Shown: one piece after another, positions 1 to 12,915 of the stretch | Numbering within the stretch: the stretch's first letter is position 1 | How the letters are laid out: every line of letters starts with the position of its first letter | From: Nissolia schottii | Lineage: Eukaryota > Streptophyta > Magnoliopsida > Fabales > Fabaceae | Reading direction: 5' to 3' | Assembly: GCA_003254905.1 (NCBI GenBank) | Contig: QANU01085883.1 | Location: forward strand, 152,375 to 216,374 | DNA length: 64,000 nt | Made by a program: the position numbers and the translations under genes | Notes under the pieces: generated by a model | The model's input: the letters and a program-made list of their open reading frames with translations, nothing else | What the model was told of the DNA's origin: nothing | Database searches by the model: none

Positions 1-180
1 AAAAAAAAAAAAAAAACCATGCATGTGTGGTAAACTCGTAAAATCGGGAGTAAACTCGCGATTTTATGCGAGTTTACCCGAGTTTACCCAGAAACGAGTT
101 TACATGCGAGTTAGCTCGATTTTACAACCTAAACTCGTAAAATCGTACGATTTTACGTGTTAAATCGCGATTTTAATAAC
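1..180. repeat. Low-complexity repeat of AAACTCGTAAAATCG-type words
   Basis: The stretch is built of short direct and inverted copies of words such as GAGTTTAC, GTAAACTCG and AAAATCG, so both strands look alike. A related block (AAACTCAGATAAACTCG...) lies at 23930-24061, just left of the inverted-LTR composite. Similar GAGTTTACGAGTTAACTC strings are common in legume repeats; the family is not identified here. Confidence 0.6.
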
Positions 181-249
181 TATGATTGCGAGTGTGCTAT
201 CAACAATCTTTCTCGAATCAACTTAATCTTGTTTGTGGTATCTTGAATA

Positions 250-1310
250 ATATCAACGGTGATCAACTTTGCCTCACCCGCTTCAAACCAACCAATGGGG
301 AACTTGCAACGTCTCCCATAGAGAGCTTCAAACGACGCCATCTAAATACGTGCTTGCTAACTATTCTTGTATGAAAACTCCAGCAGTGGTAGATGCTTCT
401 CTTAGCTCCCTTCGAAATCTAGGACACATACCCTTAGCATGTCCACCAGCATCTGAATAGTCCTCTCTCATTGGTCATCTGTCTGAGGATGAAAAGCAGT
501 GCTCATATCTAGATTTGTACCCATGGTTATCTAAAACATTTCCCAGAATTGAGCAGTAAATTGTGCACCCCTATCGGATATGATCAAAAGCAGAACCCCG
601 TGAAGTTTGACTGTCTCCTGTACATAGATTATTGCATAATTTATAGCCTTGAAGGTTGTCTTGACTAGTATAAAGTGTGCTAACTTAGTCATTCGATCAT
701 CTATTACCCATATCGAGTCATAGCCGTTGGGAGTTTGAGGTAATCCTACTACAAAGTCCATGGTTATTCACTCCTACTTCCATTCTAGTATAGTTATCTT
801 TTAAAACTCTCTCCCTGGATGTCGGTATTCAGCCTTGAGTTGCTGACATATGAGGCATCTGGACATGAATCTCCCTACATGCTCCTTCATGCTCTTCCAC
901 CAGAAAAGTTCCTTCAGATCCTAATACATCTTCGTCGATCCCGGGTGGACTGAGTAAGCTATATTATGCATTTCTTCCATGACTTTGTTTCTTAGCTCAC
1001 CGACATTAGGAATAAATAAATAGTCGTGCTCCCACTCAAAAGACCCCTTTAGGGTCCACAGAAAATTCTGACACTATGCCATTCTCATCCTTTTCTATAT
1101 GCCTTCTCTCAGCTTGGGGTCTTCTATCTACCATTTCTTAATCTCTTCCTACAAGGACATTTTTTGTGCCCTACGGTTAGTTAAGAATGTCCCTAAATCA
1201 CTGTTGCCAAACTGAAAATCGCTTTCTGTCAGCCTATGTATCTCAGCAGCCAACTTACGCTACACTGGAGAAATATGTTCCAAATTGCCCTCAGACTTTC
1301 TATTAAGGCA
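250..1310 (-). pseudogene. Ty3/gypsy pol remnant: RNase H end, H2C2 zinc-binding and integrase core
   Basis: Reading the minus strand gives, in order, QNFLWTLKGSFEWEHDYL, then MEEMHNIAYSVHPGS (H2C2 histidines), then MSRCLICQQLKAEYRHPG (the CxxC pair), then MDFVVGLPQTPNGYDSIWVI and IISDRGAQFTAQFWE (integrase core with its second catalytic Asp), then FHPQTDDQ. This order is the hallmark of Ty3/gypsy integrase, most like the chromovirus lineages with the HxxxxxxY...DFVxGLP signature. Several in-frame stops and frameshifts break the frame, so it is inactive. The longest intact piece is at 531-761. The element continues off the left or is truncated; its own LTR is not recognised. Confidence 0.85.
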
Positions 1311-1340
1311 TCGACCACGATATGTTGGCCTTACTAATTG

Positions 1341-1452
1341 CATTTTTCTAAATTTCTCACAAAAGAGGATAATCTGCAAAACATATTAATTAAGCATTAA
1401 AACCACATATTTTTAGTATGCAATGTTCAATTATAGAATAATAAACAGGGAC
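1341..1452 (-). repeat. Truncated terminal fragment of the 1.5-kb LTR family
   Basis: About 110 bp match the right-hand end of the 1.5-kb solo LTRs at 3637-5150 and 43187-44716: TTCTCACAAAAGAGGATAA, then CAAAACATATTAATTAAGCA, then a piece ending AATAATAAACAGGG. The terminal ~20 bp including the CCACCTATCA end are missing. It lies between the integrase remnant and an LTR-like sequence, so it is a relic of an older, disrupted insertion. Confidence 0.65.
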
Positions 1453-2939
1453 TATGTGAAGACCCATGCTTTTGGAGATGCGCTGCAACGTTGTGGGAGC
1501 GCTGCCGCCCACAGTGCTACAACAACACAGAGGTTTCATCAAAACCCTAGCCACCAGCCCTAGGCTCTAGAAGAGGTCCACCTTTCGCCTATATAAAGAG
1601 TTCTCCTCACAAATCTACAACTCACTTAGAGCTTTAGAATTCCTCCTCAAGCACGCAGTTTCTTGCTCAACTCTCTCTCTAATTTTGTGAAGACATAACA
1701 CCTAAGGTAGGTAGCTAGCCCTTTTAGGGATGGCCTAGGGTAGTAGGCCCCGACGCCGCTACTTTGGTAATGGTAGCGCACGACCGCCATGGCAATGTTG
1801 AATCACCGTAGCGATGCCAGTTTACTACCGCAATGCCCTTCAGTTATGTTTTATTGGTTTCTAATGGTGCGATGCTTGTTGGCCTTTCCAGGTGCCAACG
1901 CTACACCGCTCAGAGCTTCCAATGCCAGTGTTCCCCAGTCTCAAGCTTCTCCATGTGAGTGGAGGTTTCGGTGCGTCGATGGTGTGCCACATTAGTGGTC
2001 CACCAATTGATTTAATTGTGAATACTACTGCTATTATCTGCTTATGACATGTCCGGGCTAAGTAGACGCTTATGTAAATGCTAAATGTGCTGAATGCATG
2101 ATTATATGTTAGAATTGCTTGGTTAGGCTTATCTAGTCACCCTTAATAAAGACTCTGGGTTAAGGAAAGATTCTGGCTAAGGAAAGGCCCTGGCTAGGAA
2201 AGACTTGGTACTTAAGTTGTCTGTTGTGACACACCTCTTTTTCCTGGGAACCTCCTTAAGCACAGGATTGTAGTCCTTAGTTCCAGACGATTAGCAAGAC
2301 TACTAGACCCAAAGCATAATCAACTAGTTAGAACACTACCTTTCATAAACAATAGGCATAGTATCTAACAACTTTGGTAATCAATCTAGCTCACCTAAAC
2401 TAAAAGACTTCATAACCAGTATGCCTTAGGGTAGAGAACTTGGTTCAGTAGTATATGGGATTAGCGTCCTCTTAGTTATATCGAGTGTTATATGGGGTCA
2501 GAGTCCCCTTCAATTACATTCAGCATCATATGGGGTCAATGTCCCACAGTTTATATTTTGTATAATGGGTCATCTTCCCCACAGTTAAGGGTTTAACATA
2601 TCCTCAGAGATCTAATATACAAGTTCCAGCGTACCCAGGACTGCGAGAATTTATCATGGTGAAGCAAGATTGAGCTTACACTCCCTTGAATCGAGGATCA
2701 AGATACATCTCTCATCGCGCCCCTTCACTGGAGTGGGCACACGCTGTAGGATAGAACATATTTACTTATTCAACAGTTACCTTCCAGCTTGCTTTCATAT
2801 GCCTTATTTATTGTCTAGCTATATATACATTTTATTATATGCAGTATATGTTATGTGAGTGGTACTGAGGTACCCACTACTAAGTTGACACCTCAATCCT
2901 CTGTCGTATTGCTTTTAGATACAGTAGAGGAAAGTGAGA
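1453..2939 (+). mobile_element. LTR-like host sequence, left part (interrupted by the LTR nest)
   Basis: Begins near TGTGAAGACCCATGC, has a TATA box (CTATATAAAG, about 1591) followed by a pyrimidine-rich leader, and ends with GGTACCCACTACTAAG and ATACAGTAGAGG, which resemble the U5 of plant Ty3/gypsy LTRs. Between 2440 and 2590 there are short repeats of the word ATATGGGGTCA. The sequence is cut at 2944 by the nested LTR cluster and resumes at 16285. No PBS or PPT was recognised, so LTR identity is inferred from promoter and U5-like layout. Confidence 0.5.
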
Positions 2940-3201
2940 ATGTCTATAACACCCCTGCTCATTGCTTATGCGATCGTTGTAAACACTACTTACAGGGTCA
3001 TTATCTGCATTGGTAGGGTTACTTCTAGCCCCTACTTTTAGCTTAGCAATTATTTCTTACTCAAAAATATGGACTGTTTTGAAAAATTTTCCCTTTACGT
3101 TATCCAATTATAAACTAGGAGCCATGTGTGATCAAGAAACATATATATACAAACGCTAGTGTCTCAAGCAACTTAGGCAATAACCGAAATAGAACATGGA
3201 G

Positions 3202-3257
<56 letters not shown>

Positions 3258-3636
3258 GATACAAGCACAAGGTCCAGCACATAATTATACATTGGCTTAC
3301 TAATACATATTACATAGAATTCATAGAGGAGTTGATGGCCTAACTAAACCATTTACTTAATACAAAACATTCATCACCCTAATGCGTAAGTAAAAATCCT
3401 GTTGTTGCTCTGGAGTTGTCCTACTATGGCCCATCCATCGCCCTACCACATCTCGGCCTCGTCGACGAACTGGGTGTGTATGCCTTGAACTATAAATGAG
3501 TGGGGGTAAGAACGCTTCATTCTCAGTGGCCATCCTCGGGGTATAACTAGTCATTTACACCTCAGTTATGATTCTGCCACTCAGGGGTTCTCTAAGTGGC
3601 ATAGTTATACTAAATCCCAACTAGTTCATTAATATC

Positions 3637-5150
3637 TGACACATACCAAAATGTTGTTAATTTCAGTTTGCGATCAAATAATAATTTATAAAACTAAGAA
3701 AATCCCAAAAATGTAGTGCAGGGGCTAACGTAGGTCGTCTCTATGGAAGCAATTTTCAAGCCAATTATAATTACAATTAAAAAAGGGAGGTTTAGATTGA
3801 TGAATATAAATAAAAAGAAAGCAAAACAAAAGTAAGTCAACAATGATAAAAAGCAATATCCTGCATACGGCATTTCTAGATCAAGGATTGATTGTCATTA
3901 GTTCCTAATTAATTATTCATAAAAGGGGATGTTGTTTATTAGTTGAAATCTCTAACTAATACGCAATTCACTTAAGAGACTACGATCGTCAATCCCCTAA
4001 ACATTTATTAATACAGGAATTAAAACTAAGATCTCAGCATTTAAAACCCATATCAATTATGTCCCAATTGCACAACCTAGTCAAATTTAATTAGTTCCCC
4101 CAAAAGTTCCCAAATCCTAAATCAATAAATCCTACAATCATCAAGATCTATCAACCTAGAATTAACCCTAACCAATAACATGCGATCGCTATATTACTAA
4201 TTTGGGGTGGAACAAATCATGAATAAACATTAAGGTCAAGACCTCGAATTAATCCTAATCTAGAGTTATCGCATGCAAGATATTAAGAAACTACTCCTCC
4301 ATAGATGGAGGATAAAGGCTCATAATAAATAAAAAATAAGAAGAGAGTAGAAAATAATGGAATATTAAAATAACAAAACCTGAATTAGAGAACGAAAGAA
4401 ATTCACAAATAGTTGGGAGCTTGCGTTGTCAATGCGAGCGATCCAACAATCCTTGAAGAACTAATAATTAAGCACTACTAACATAAACCGAAAGTGCATA
4501 AAATAAAAGGAAAAGTGTAGAAAATAAAAGTGGAGGTTGAGTATGAAGTTGTTTTTCAACGTGTGGAGAGAGGATTTCTATTTATGGAGGATTGGCCCAA
4601 AGTGGGTGTAAATCCCGCACTTTCAGCACAACAGTTAGTAAAATCGTGATAACTTCGGCTACTTATATTAGATTGAGGTGATTCAAATCTCCAATTAAAG
4701 CTAAGAGATAGATCTACAAATTTATAGTTGAGGTCAAATCGAGATTCAATCTCCATCCTAGTGCAAAATCCGTGGCAAAGTCAGCGTTAAAAAATCCTCA
4801 GCAAATATTTGACTAAATCTTTTTGAATTGGAATTCAATCTTGCATTTATTGGACCAAATCTTCTCTTCAAATCTCTTTTTCAAAATTTATATCTTATTA
4901 AATCTCTTTCAAATCCTCAATGATCCTCTTGACAATTTATTTTCTGCAATTAAAATAGAAAATTAAAAAAGAACAAAAGAAATCTACATATTAAATTGTA
5001 AGATAAAATAATGCTTAAAATTTCATTTTTCTCAATTTCTCACAAAAGAGGATAATGTGCAAAACATATTAATTAAGCATTAAAACCACACATTTTTAGT
5101 ATGCAATGTAATTATAGAATAATAAAATAGGGTACAAAATCCACCTATCA
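3637..5150 (-). mobile_element. Solo LTR, 1.5-kb family, inside the level-1 LTR
   Basis: On the minus strand it runs from TGATAGGTGGATTTTG to TTGGTATGTGTCA, with a perfect 5-bp target duplication ATATC (3632-3636 and 5151-5155). Orientation was chosen because the minus strand shows a TATA-like CCATAAATAG near 4580 followed by a pyrimidine-rich leader. A second copy with the same ends is at 43187-44716. No coding capacity was recognised; the superfamily is undetermined. Confidence 0.8.
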
Positions 5151-5599
5151 ATATCTGTGCTAGTGCAGAGTAGCTTTATCTAAATTACTAGGTGATCGAG
5201 GGAATCTAATCTTGATTTACCTCCTTATGTGTTCCCGTGCTTTATATTCCTGATTGTCGGGGTATTACATACATACATTCATACATACATATATACATAC
5301 ATACATACATCACATATCTTATGCATGAGGGGATCTGGGGTTCTCTTACACGCCCTATGGCTGCATCCTTCTTATTGTCATATGTCCTCCTCCTTTGTAG
5401 ATGTGGCCAGACAACTACAACCTGCTTCTATTTCCATATTGTGTCGACTAGGCAGCGGTTAACCTGAGTGGTAGCTAACCACGGATGCATGATGTCATAC
5501 TTACATCGACAACAATAGGAACAACCATCCAACTGCAGGGATGGCGAGGGGTCAGACCTGTGACTCGACCGGGAGTTGGACTCGTGCGTTCTTTTTATT

Positions 5600-5850
5600 C
5601 TTTGGGCCCAATATTGGGTCAGGCCTATGCATGTGTTTATCGTGGCCAGACCTATGCCTGTGTTTATCATGGTCAGGCCTATGCCTGTGTTTATCATGGT
5701 CAGCCCTATGCTTGTAGTTATCGTAGCTAATGCCTGTGTTTATCATGGTCAGGCCTATGCCTGTATTTATCATGGTTAGGCTTATGCCTGTAGTTATCAT
5801 AGCCAGGCCTATGCCTGTGTTTATCATGGTTAGGCCTATGCCTATGTTTA
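5600..5850. repeat. Minisatellite in level-1 LTR (27-28 bp unit)
   Basis: About nine imperfect tandem copies of a unit with core TATCATGGTCAGGCCTATGC. The same unit, inverted, is found in the level-2 LTR at 7850-7931 and 13847-13915, where the level-3 LTR has inserted into it. The apparent open frames over this block (PMPVFIMVR repeats) are a by-product of the unit, not a gene. Confidence 0.85.
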
Positions 5851-6265
5851 TAACCAATCATTCTTGTTGGACTGGTGAGGGGCTTGTCCGTAGACGTGCC
5901 AAGAGAGGGGATAACCCTAATCCTATAACTACGTACTTTCTATAAGGTACACTGAACCCTATGGGGTCAGAACTTTCTTAAGATATCATTTCTTCCCTAC
6001 GATTCAGTTATGATTTTTTTTAAGACATTAGGTGATAAGTTCTAGTTATCTACAGTCGTCCTAAGTCATAATGACGACCGAGTCCTCATGATGCATGCTA
6101 TTGTAAGTACAATAAATCCACAGTTACTTTTATATACAATTTTCTGAGTTTTTGTGCTTGTTGGAACATGTAGGAAAACTGAAATTTTAAGTTCTTCAGT
6201 GCTCATTCGAGTGACCTAGGTTGTTTATAACATCCCGATTTTTTCCCTTACAAAGATTTCGCATA

Positions 6266-6296
<31 letters not shown>

Positions 6297-6823
6297 AGTA
6301 CAATAATTAGACTAGAAGTCTAACTCCCAATTTTATTCTCTAACAGTCTAACTCCCAATGTTATTCCCCAACAGTGTCAAATAAGGTAATAGTTTGCAAT
6401 TTCGCGAAAATCTGCACACACTGGATTTATTGTCTTTCCTCACTGAAATTTAATTGTACATCAAAGGTATCTGCAAAGAACCTTTTTATGGAAATAAATT
6501 TACAAATACCTTGGATGAACGTAAATTCCCTATTAGGAGAATTAGTAGATCAAGATGGGATGATCAGAATATTTTTTGGCCACCCGTACACGAAGCACCC
6601 GGACAGCGAACGACCAAAAATGATCAAACTGGACTGAAAAGTGGGCCCCATGGCCAAGGGCAATTAGCCTCACGGTAGCCACACACACACACAAGTCAAA
6701 GCAAATCCAAATTAGTCAAAGATGACTAAGCATAATTATCCAAATTCTATTTTCTTTTTCTTTTTCTTTTTTTTGATGAAAATATGTGGCCAAGAATGGC
6801 CCAAGGCCATGACCTTGAAGGCC

Positions 6824-6831
6824 TATAAATA
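6824..6831 (+). promoter_or_regulatory. TATA box of the level-2 LTR
   Basis: TATAAATA within GGCCTATAAATAGCCC, about 600 bp after the LTR start and followed by a CT-rich leader, fits the U3/R boundary of a plant LTR promoter. The same element in the copy at 49431-52426 is at 49942-49952. Confidence 0.6.
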
Positions 6832-8712
6832 GCCCTCCATGCCTTTCATTTTCTGACTTTCTCATCTCTTAGTTCTTGGTTAAATTCGTTCCGTTCAGAC
6901 ACTCTGTCATTACGCTGCCGAAACCGTGAAATTAGCAAAAAAAAGCCAAGCACTCTTGGAAACGTCTTCACCCATCCTCACCATTCCCAACACCTCTGGA
7001 AAGTGGGTAAATCTAGCTTGCTCACGTCCTTGGTGACTTCTATGTGATTATGTATGATTATGTGAACTTACTATGCATTATGTAATAGATGCTAGGGTAA
7101 TGATGAATGGATGGTTTTGATGTGTTCTTTGAGCTAAATAATGTTGTATTATGGTTGTTGGAACTTATAGAGAAGCCCTAAGAAGTGGGCATGGGAATGG
7201 TTTGAAAGAAAAGAAAAATAACAAGAGGGTAACCCTAAGTCACGCCCAGGGTGCTTAGCGGCCTCAAAGGGGCGCTGAGCAGCCTGGGGTAAAACCCTGG
7301 AAAATGATTTGGAAACTCTGTTCTGTGACTTGGGTGGCTTCAGGGACTGCTGAGCGGCCTCATGGTGGTGTTGAACGGCCTGAACCCTAGTTCCCATGGA
7401 AACCTAGACAGGGGTGACTAAGTGACCCGAGAGTTCTCGTGGGTGTTGAGCAATCTGGAAGGCTCTAGGTCACCAAGCTAACCTGAACCAGGGTATGAAC
7501 GATTGTGAAAGTTATCTTGGGGCGCATGTTCCAATAAACACTTATCCACAATGAATATGTTTTATGATAAAGTGCATCATGAGGACATGGTTGTCACTCA
7601 AGTGTTAGGACAACCTTAGATGACTAGAAAGTAATCACCTAATGTTCAAAGATCATAACTGAATCCTAAGGAACAAGTGATATCTTAAGAAGGGTCCGAC
7701 CACAATGGATCCAGTGTACCTTGAAGAAAGTACGTAGTTATATAATAGGGAATCCCCTTCTCTTGGCACGTCCAACATACAAGCCCCTCACCAGTCCAAC
7801 AAGATGGATTGGTTAAAGATGAACGTAGGCATAGGCCTGATCTCATGTCAAAGAAAAGATAAACCCAGGCACAAGCCTGATTTTATGAACATAGGCATAG
7901 GCCTGACCATAATAAAGACGGGCGTAGGCCTTGAAACACCCTAGCTAGCTAGTCTACGCTTAAGTCGCAAACTCGCTGACTAGTTTGTTATCTAGTTTGG
8001 TTGGGATGGTACTTAGTCCCATTTATGAGTTTTAAAAATATAGTTACCCAAAAATATGGACCAATTTTAACTTTAGTTTATAAGTATCATAGTGTAAACT
8101 ATGAGCATTGTCCACGTTAGAACATATATTACAAGTGGTAATGTAGCATACTTAATTAGCATTAGTTAGACATATTCAACATTAAAGCAGCATAGCAACA
8201 AGTGGTCCATATCATATATCCACAGACAGTTACACAATTAATATCATAGTTGTAACGTACAAGTACTTAATGAAACACCCTAGCTAACTGTTTACCCGTA
8301 CGTAGTAAACAATGCTCACTAGATTGTTTTCTACCTGGTGGGCATACATTAGTCCATTGTTATCTTTCGAAAATAGTTGATTAAGAAAATAAGGACCCAT
8401 TTTAAACTTTTCATTTGCATTGAATAATTACTAAAATAGAGCCATGCGTCAGAAAGAACAAGTATAACAAGGCGTATAACAGCGTAGTAATAAAAGCATA
8501 CCATGTACATCCATTGGGTCCGTCATAACAGTCACATAGTTATAAATACAATAAGTAAGATACACATAACATGTACATAAGCCAAAATACCGTATACATA
8601 ATCCAAAATACATAATATCAAAATGCAAGGGCTACTGGACTACTGCTCAGTATGCCCTTGGCAAAAATCCTGACATCCAGCTATCTCTAAGTCCATCTCC
8701 TGTCATAACCGC

Positions 8713-8778
8713 TCATGGCTCAGCTGGCGGCTCGTCAGCATCGTCAAAATATGAATCATCATCAGTACCTGAAGTCAT
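8713..8778 (-). CDS. Conserved acidic micro-ORF in LTR (copy 1)
   Basis: ATG at 8778 (minus) opens 21 codons reading MTSGTDDDSYFDDADEPPAEP then TGA. Homologous micro-ORFs of 22 codons are at 23151-23219 and 47452-47520. Differences among the three are largely synonymous or Asp/Glu exchanges. The words TTATGACTTCAG just before the acidic part also look like a splice acceptor, so this may be the last exon of a spliced LTR transcript rather than a free-standing peptide. Function unknown; translation is not shown. Confidence 0.35.
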   Translation of the reverse strand: MTSGTDDDSYFDDADEPPAEP

Positions 8779-9799
8779 AAGGCAGTGGGAGTGAGAACGG
8801 TAGGTTCTCAGTGGAAATAACTTTAGTTCCTGAGTCTCGTCCCATATTAGGTCGGACTTCAGGCCGCTCAGAGATTTCTAAGTGTGCATACATACTAAAT
8901 ATCCTACTGATTATTATCTGGCCTAAGGTTCTGAACGGCTTTATCTACATTACTAAGTGATAGGGGAACTACTCTTTCTTACTACGTTCTCGTGCTTATG
9001 AACATTATGTTTACATACATAGCCGTCTCGAGCGTTCTCTTGACGGTAATTACATAACAGCAGAATCATACATTACATGTACTCATGCATAACAGAATCA
9101 TCAGAATGAACATCACATATACTTATGCCTAACAGAATTATCAGAATGAACCTGAGTTTTGGAATATATGTTATCCCCACCATAGTAGTGCCCTCTTTTG
9201 ACAATACTATGACGGGATAACCTTGCACCCTCAGTGTAGGCCCTTTTTCGACCTTCCTGCGGTGGGCTTCCACCTGCCGCGAGCCCTCTCTTGACCCCTC
9301 AGCAGTGGGCGGATATTGTACCCCCACCTTAGCTTGCCCCCTTTCAACAATGCTAGGTGTGGTAACCGCACACCTCCAGGTATGCCATATCGACACCACC
9401 TATGGCGGGCTTCCACATTCAGGATGTCTCTTTGACCTCCTGAAGTGGGATCATGATTTGGCTCTTGTGATCACGGCCTCAAAATTTTCAGCATTTTGCA
9501 TTTAGCATTTTCAGCATTTTCAGCAGCATTTCAGAATTCATTTCTTTTCAGTATCTGCAGCATGACATGACTTGTTTCCTATTGTTCAATTCAGAATCTT
9601 TACTTATCTCATAATTACTTCTAATCCTCTAAACTTGCTTTATCATGAATGCATGGAGTGCTACACATTACGTCATATACTGCATATACTTCACATATTC
9701 ACATACTGCATATACTTCACATATCTCAGTTACAAATCATAGTTATAACATTGAGTATTAGACTATGTGCCTCAAAATAGGTTCCATAAGACATTCTGG

Positions 9800-10120
9800 T
9801 CTCAGGCCGCTCAGCGAAACTACTGTCCGCTCAGCGGTCTAAGCTCCTCGCGCTCAGCGCTGAAAACATTTTTGCTCAGCGGTAGGAATCTTATCGCTCA
9901 GCGGTAAGAGTCCCATCGCTTAGCGGTCTGACACCTTTTCAAAAATATCTCTGTCACCTTATCCTTTAAGAAAAATATCTTCCCATCCTTATCCTTATTC
10001 GCGGTGAGCTTCAGACCGCTCAGCGGTAACCGCCATCCGCTCAGCGCTCTGGAGTTCACGTTTGAAAAATATTGATGCATTCCGCTCAGCGGCGCCTGGG
10101 CCGCTCAGCGGTAACTGGGC
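9800..10120. repeat. Cluster of CCGCTCAGCGG dyads
   Basis: About eleven copies of the interrupted palindrome CCGCT-C-AGCGG, some with one arm decayed, spaced irregularly by 15-60 bp. The same motif is clustered at the equivalent place of two sister LTRs (21675-21880 and 45925-46135). Confidence 0.8.
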
Positions 10121-12864
10121 GATGTTGAAAACAGAATGCATCGTTTTCTCCTATTTTTCTCCCCTTTTTCCCATGGAACTTTCTTGAGCTTTTACACATA
10201 TTCCACACATAATAATCCTATCTAGTCCAGGTCACAAGACCCTTCAGAATCATCTTCCTAAGCCCTAGCATCATTTCTAACATACATAAGCATATATTCA
10301 AAGAATCACACACACACCCCTAATCACATAAACAATCATCCACCATCAAAGAGGTGAGAAACTAGAGTTACCCACCTCCTAAAGAGCTGCTCAGTGGTGG
10401 AAAAATGATGAAATTAAGCTTGATTGCTTAAGTTCTTGCCAAGAAGTAAAACCCTTGAAATAGGAAGATGGAGATGTTATAGAAGCTTAGGGTTATGGAA
10501 GCTTGGGGTCTTCTCACCAAGAGAAGAGGAGGGCTATGGGCTTGTGCTGCTATTTGCTTAGTTATGTGTGTGAAAATAGAAGAATACAATCAAGGCAAAG
10601 ATGGATTTGGTGGTGAGCTTTGGATGAGCTTGGATGAGCTTTGTTTTGCATGAAGAAATGAATAAGGCTTTGGGTGTGTGGGTCTCGTGGGAAAGGGCTG
10701 CCGTGTGGGAGTTTGTGGCCCTTGGCCATACATGTGCTCATTTTCTATGCGTGTTTTTGGTCGTGTTCTCTCATTAACTATTTATGTCCGGAGGTCCTAA
10801 AAATATTTCGGACATACTGTTGTGACCTACTAATTTTTCTTATTAATATTTAGATCTTTGTCGAGATATTCTCGAATTTATTTTCATATTAGTGTATTTT
10901 ACGGACTCCTTTGAGTCGTGATTAAATTTTAATAATAGCCTAATATCGACCCGAACGTCACTGGACGCCACGAGATCGCAAAATTATTATTTTAACTAAT
11001 ATTACAGGGATTAAAATTAATACTTAAATTTTTATTTTATTTTCTTTTATCTTTTCTTATGAATATATTCTTAATTATTTATTATGCGAAATTTTGGTGA
11101 AGGGAAAAACTCAGGCTGTTACACTTAACGCCTACTAACTAAGGACTAATGCGATATCTCTAGTAGCTCTGAATACCCTATTCCTTTGTCCATCTTTTTC
11201 AATGTCGCTCGTCCTCGTACGGTTTGCACTGCTCTGACGTCCTCTTCACCCTCATCGTGCTCGCCTAGATACATAAATGAGTGAAGGATGAGAATATTGC
11301 GTTCTCAGTGGGAAAACTTAGTTATCGCTAATCATTTTATTCTCAATTATGATCTCGCCACTCAGGGGGTCTCTAGGTGTCACAGTTATACTACATCCCT
11401 ACTAGTTATTAATCCATACTAGGCCTGAGTAGCTTTATCTATATTACTAGGTGACTGAGGGAACCTATTCTTTCATTATCTATGTCATCTGTTCTCTATT
11501 CTAACTCTTAGGTCACATACTGTCACATAATTCATATAGCCACAAATATTGTCTCAAAATTCTCATTTTCTGAAAACCATTGTACTTATAAGCTTTAGCT
11601 TGCATCCACTTATAACTGTGCCCATTTTAATTATAAGCTTCCGCTTGCATCCACTTATACTTATGCTCTATAAGTCTTGACTTATAAGCATATCTGCCCT
11701 TGTCACTTATAATTCCGGCCACACCGCTACAACCACGCTTACAGCCCGCATCGTGGCGACCGGCCAGCACTCAACCTGAATGGTCTTGACCATGAATATA
11801 TCGCCAACCACAACCGGGGTTACCACCCTTGGATGGCATTGGGGTCAGACCTTGGACTTGATCGGGACTTAGACATTCACCAAAAGTCGAACCTTGGAAC
11901 TGCTAGAGGTGGTATCATTCTCTTTCTTTCTCATCATATGCACAGTTCAATGTCTCAATGCAACAGTTCATATATAATAGACACAACTCAATTCATGTAT
12001 GATAAACATAGCTTAGAGATCTCAAATCCAATATCAAGAACACTTATTCTAACCTTCATCATAAATTTCAACAAGTATAAGAGACATAGTTTCATTTCTC
12101 AAATCATTTCTCAACATAACCTAACATATATTCAGCAATTATTCCATCAAGCACAAAGCATGCATAAGTTTCCATATTCAACATAAGCAATTGCAGTTCT
12201 TCAAGGAAATCATCATGTCATAAAACCTAAGATAACACAACATAAAACATAATCATGAGCATAGCTTGAACTACGGTGTATCAGTGCTTTTCTAAAAACG
12301 TCTGCTTTCTGTCAGAAATTGGTGATCAGAAATCGGAGAGGTTCAAGACCTTACCCCAAGGTTTTTGATAGCTCTAAGATCATTTTTCATGCTTAGAAAT
12401 TCTGGTTTTGACCCCAAAATCACGAAATGACTATTTTGCCCTTTTTCCCAAAAATGTTGTTTTGCCCCCATAAAGCCCTATTTTCTTTGGAATTTTAGTT
12501 CTCAAAAACCCGATAGACTCAAGACTTGGCCCTAAGATTTTTTGATAGTTCTAAACCTATATTTTCTGAAAATCAACCCAGTTTTTCGGTCCCAAAACTC
12601 AAAATTCCCATTTTGCCCTTGTTGCCTGAAAATGTCATTTATGTCTATTTTGCTGAGAAATTCATCGGGGACTCCAAAAATCACAAAACTTGATATCCCT
12701 ACTCAATTTTTCGTGTACAACTCAAAAATAACATTATTTTTTCTTGATAAAATTTCCAGCATACATTTCCTCTTAAAAACATGATATAGCCCTGTTTACA
12801 ACTTAAGCTTTCCTAAATTCTGACAGAGTCACAAATAACACCAATAGTTTAGACAAATATCAAC

Positions 12865-12868
<4 letters not shown>

Positions 12869-12915
<47 letters not shown>
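12869..12915. repeat. (AC)n(AT)n microsatellite
   Basis: A run of CA dinucleotides passes into TA dinucleotides inside the level-3 LTR. Comparable AT-rich microsatellites are at 3211-3254, 6268-6296 and 42976-43007. Confidence 0.9.

Larger units (their letters stand above)
8271..11123 (-). mobile_element. Solo LTR, 3-kb family, level 4 (innermost)
   Basis: Minus-oriented, 2,853 bp, left end TGAAACACCCTAGCTAAC and right end CTCAGGCTGTTACA, with a perfect target duplication CTTAA (8266-8270 and 11124-11128). It belongs to the same subfamily as the solo LTRs at 20659-23645 and 44726-47929: it shares the micro-ORF (8713-8778), the block of GTGGTAACCGCACACCTCC-type sequence near 9360, and about eleven copies of the CCGCTCAGCGG dyad at 9800-10120. 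Confidence 0.9.

Noticed and set aside
5485-5857. ORFs with PMPVFIMVR or HDKHRHRPD repeats
   Set aside because: Products of the 27-bp minisatellite; both strands are open.
9800-10120. CRISPR-like array from regularly recurring CCGCTCAGCGG
   Set aside because: The motif is an 11-bp dyad with irregular spacing in a plant LTR; no repeat-spacer structure or cas genes.
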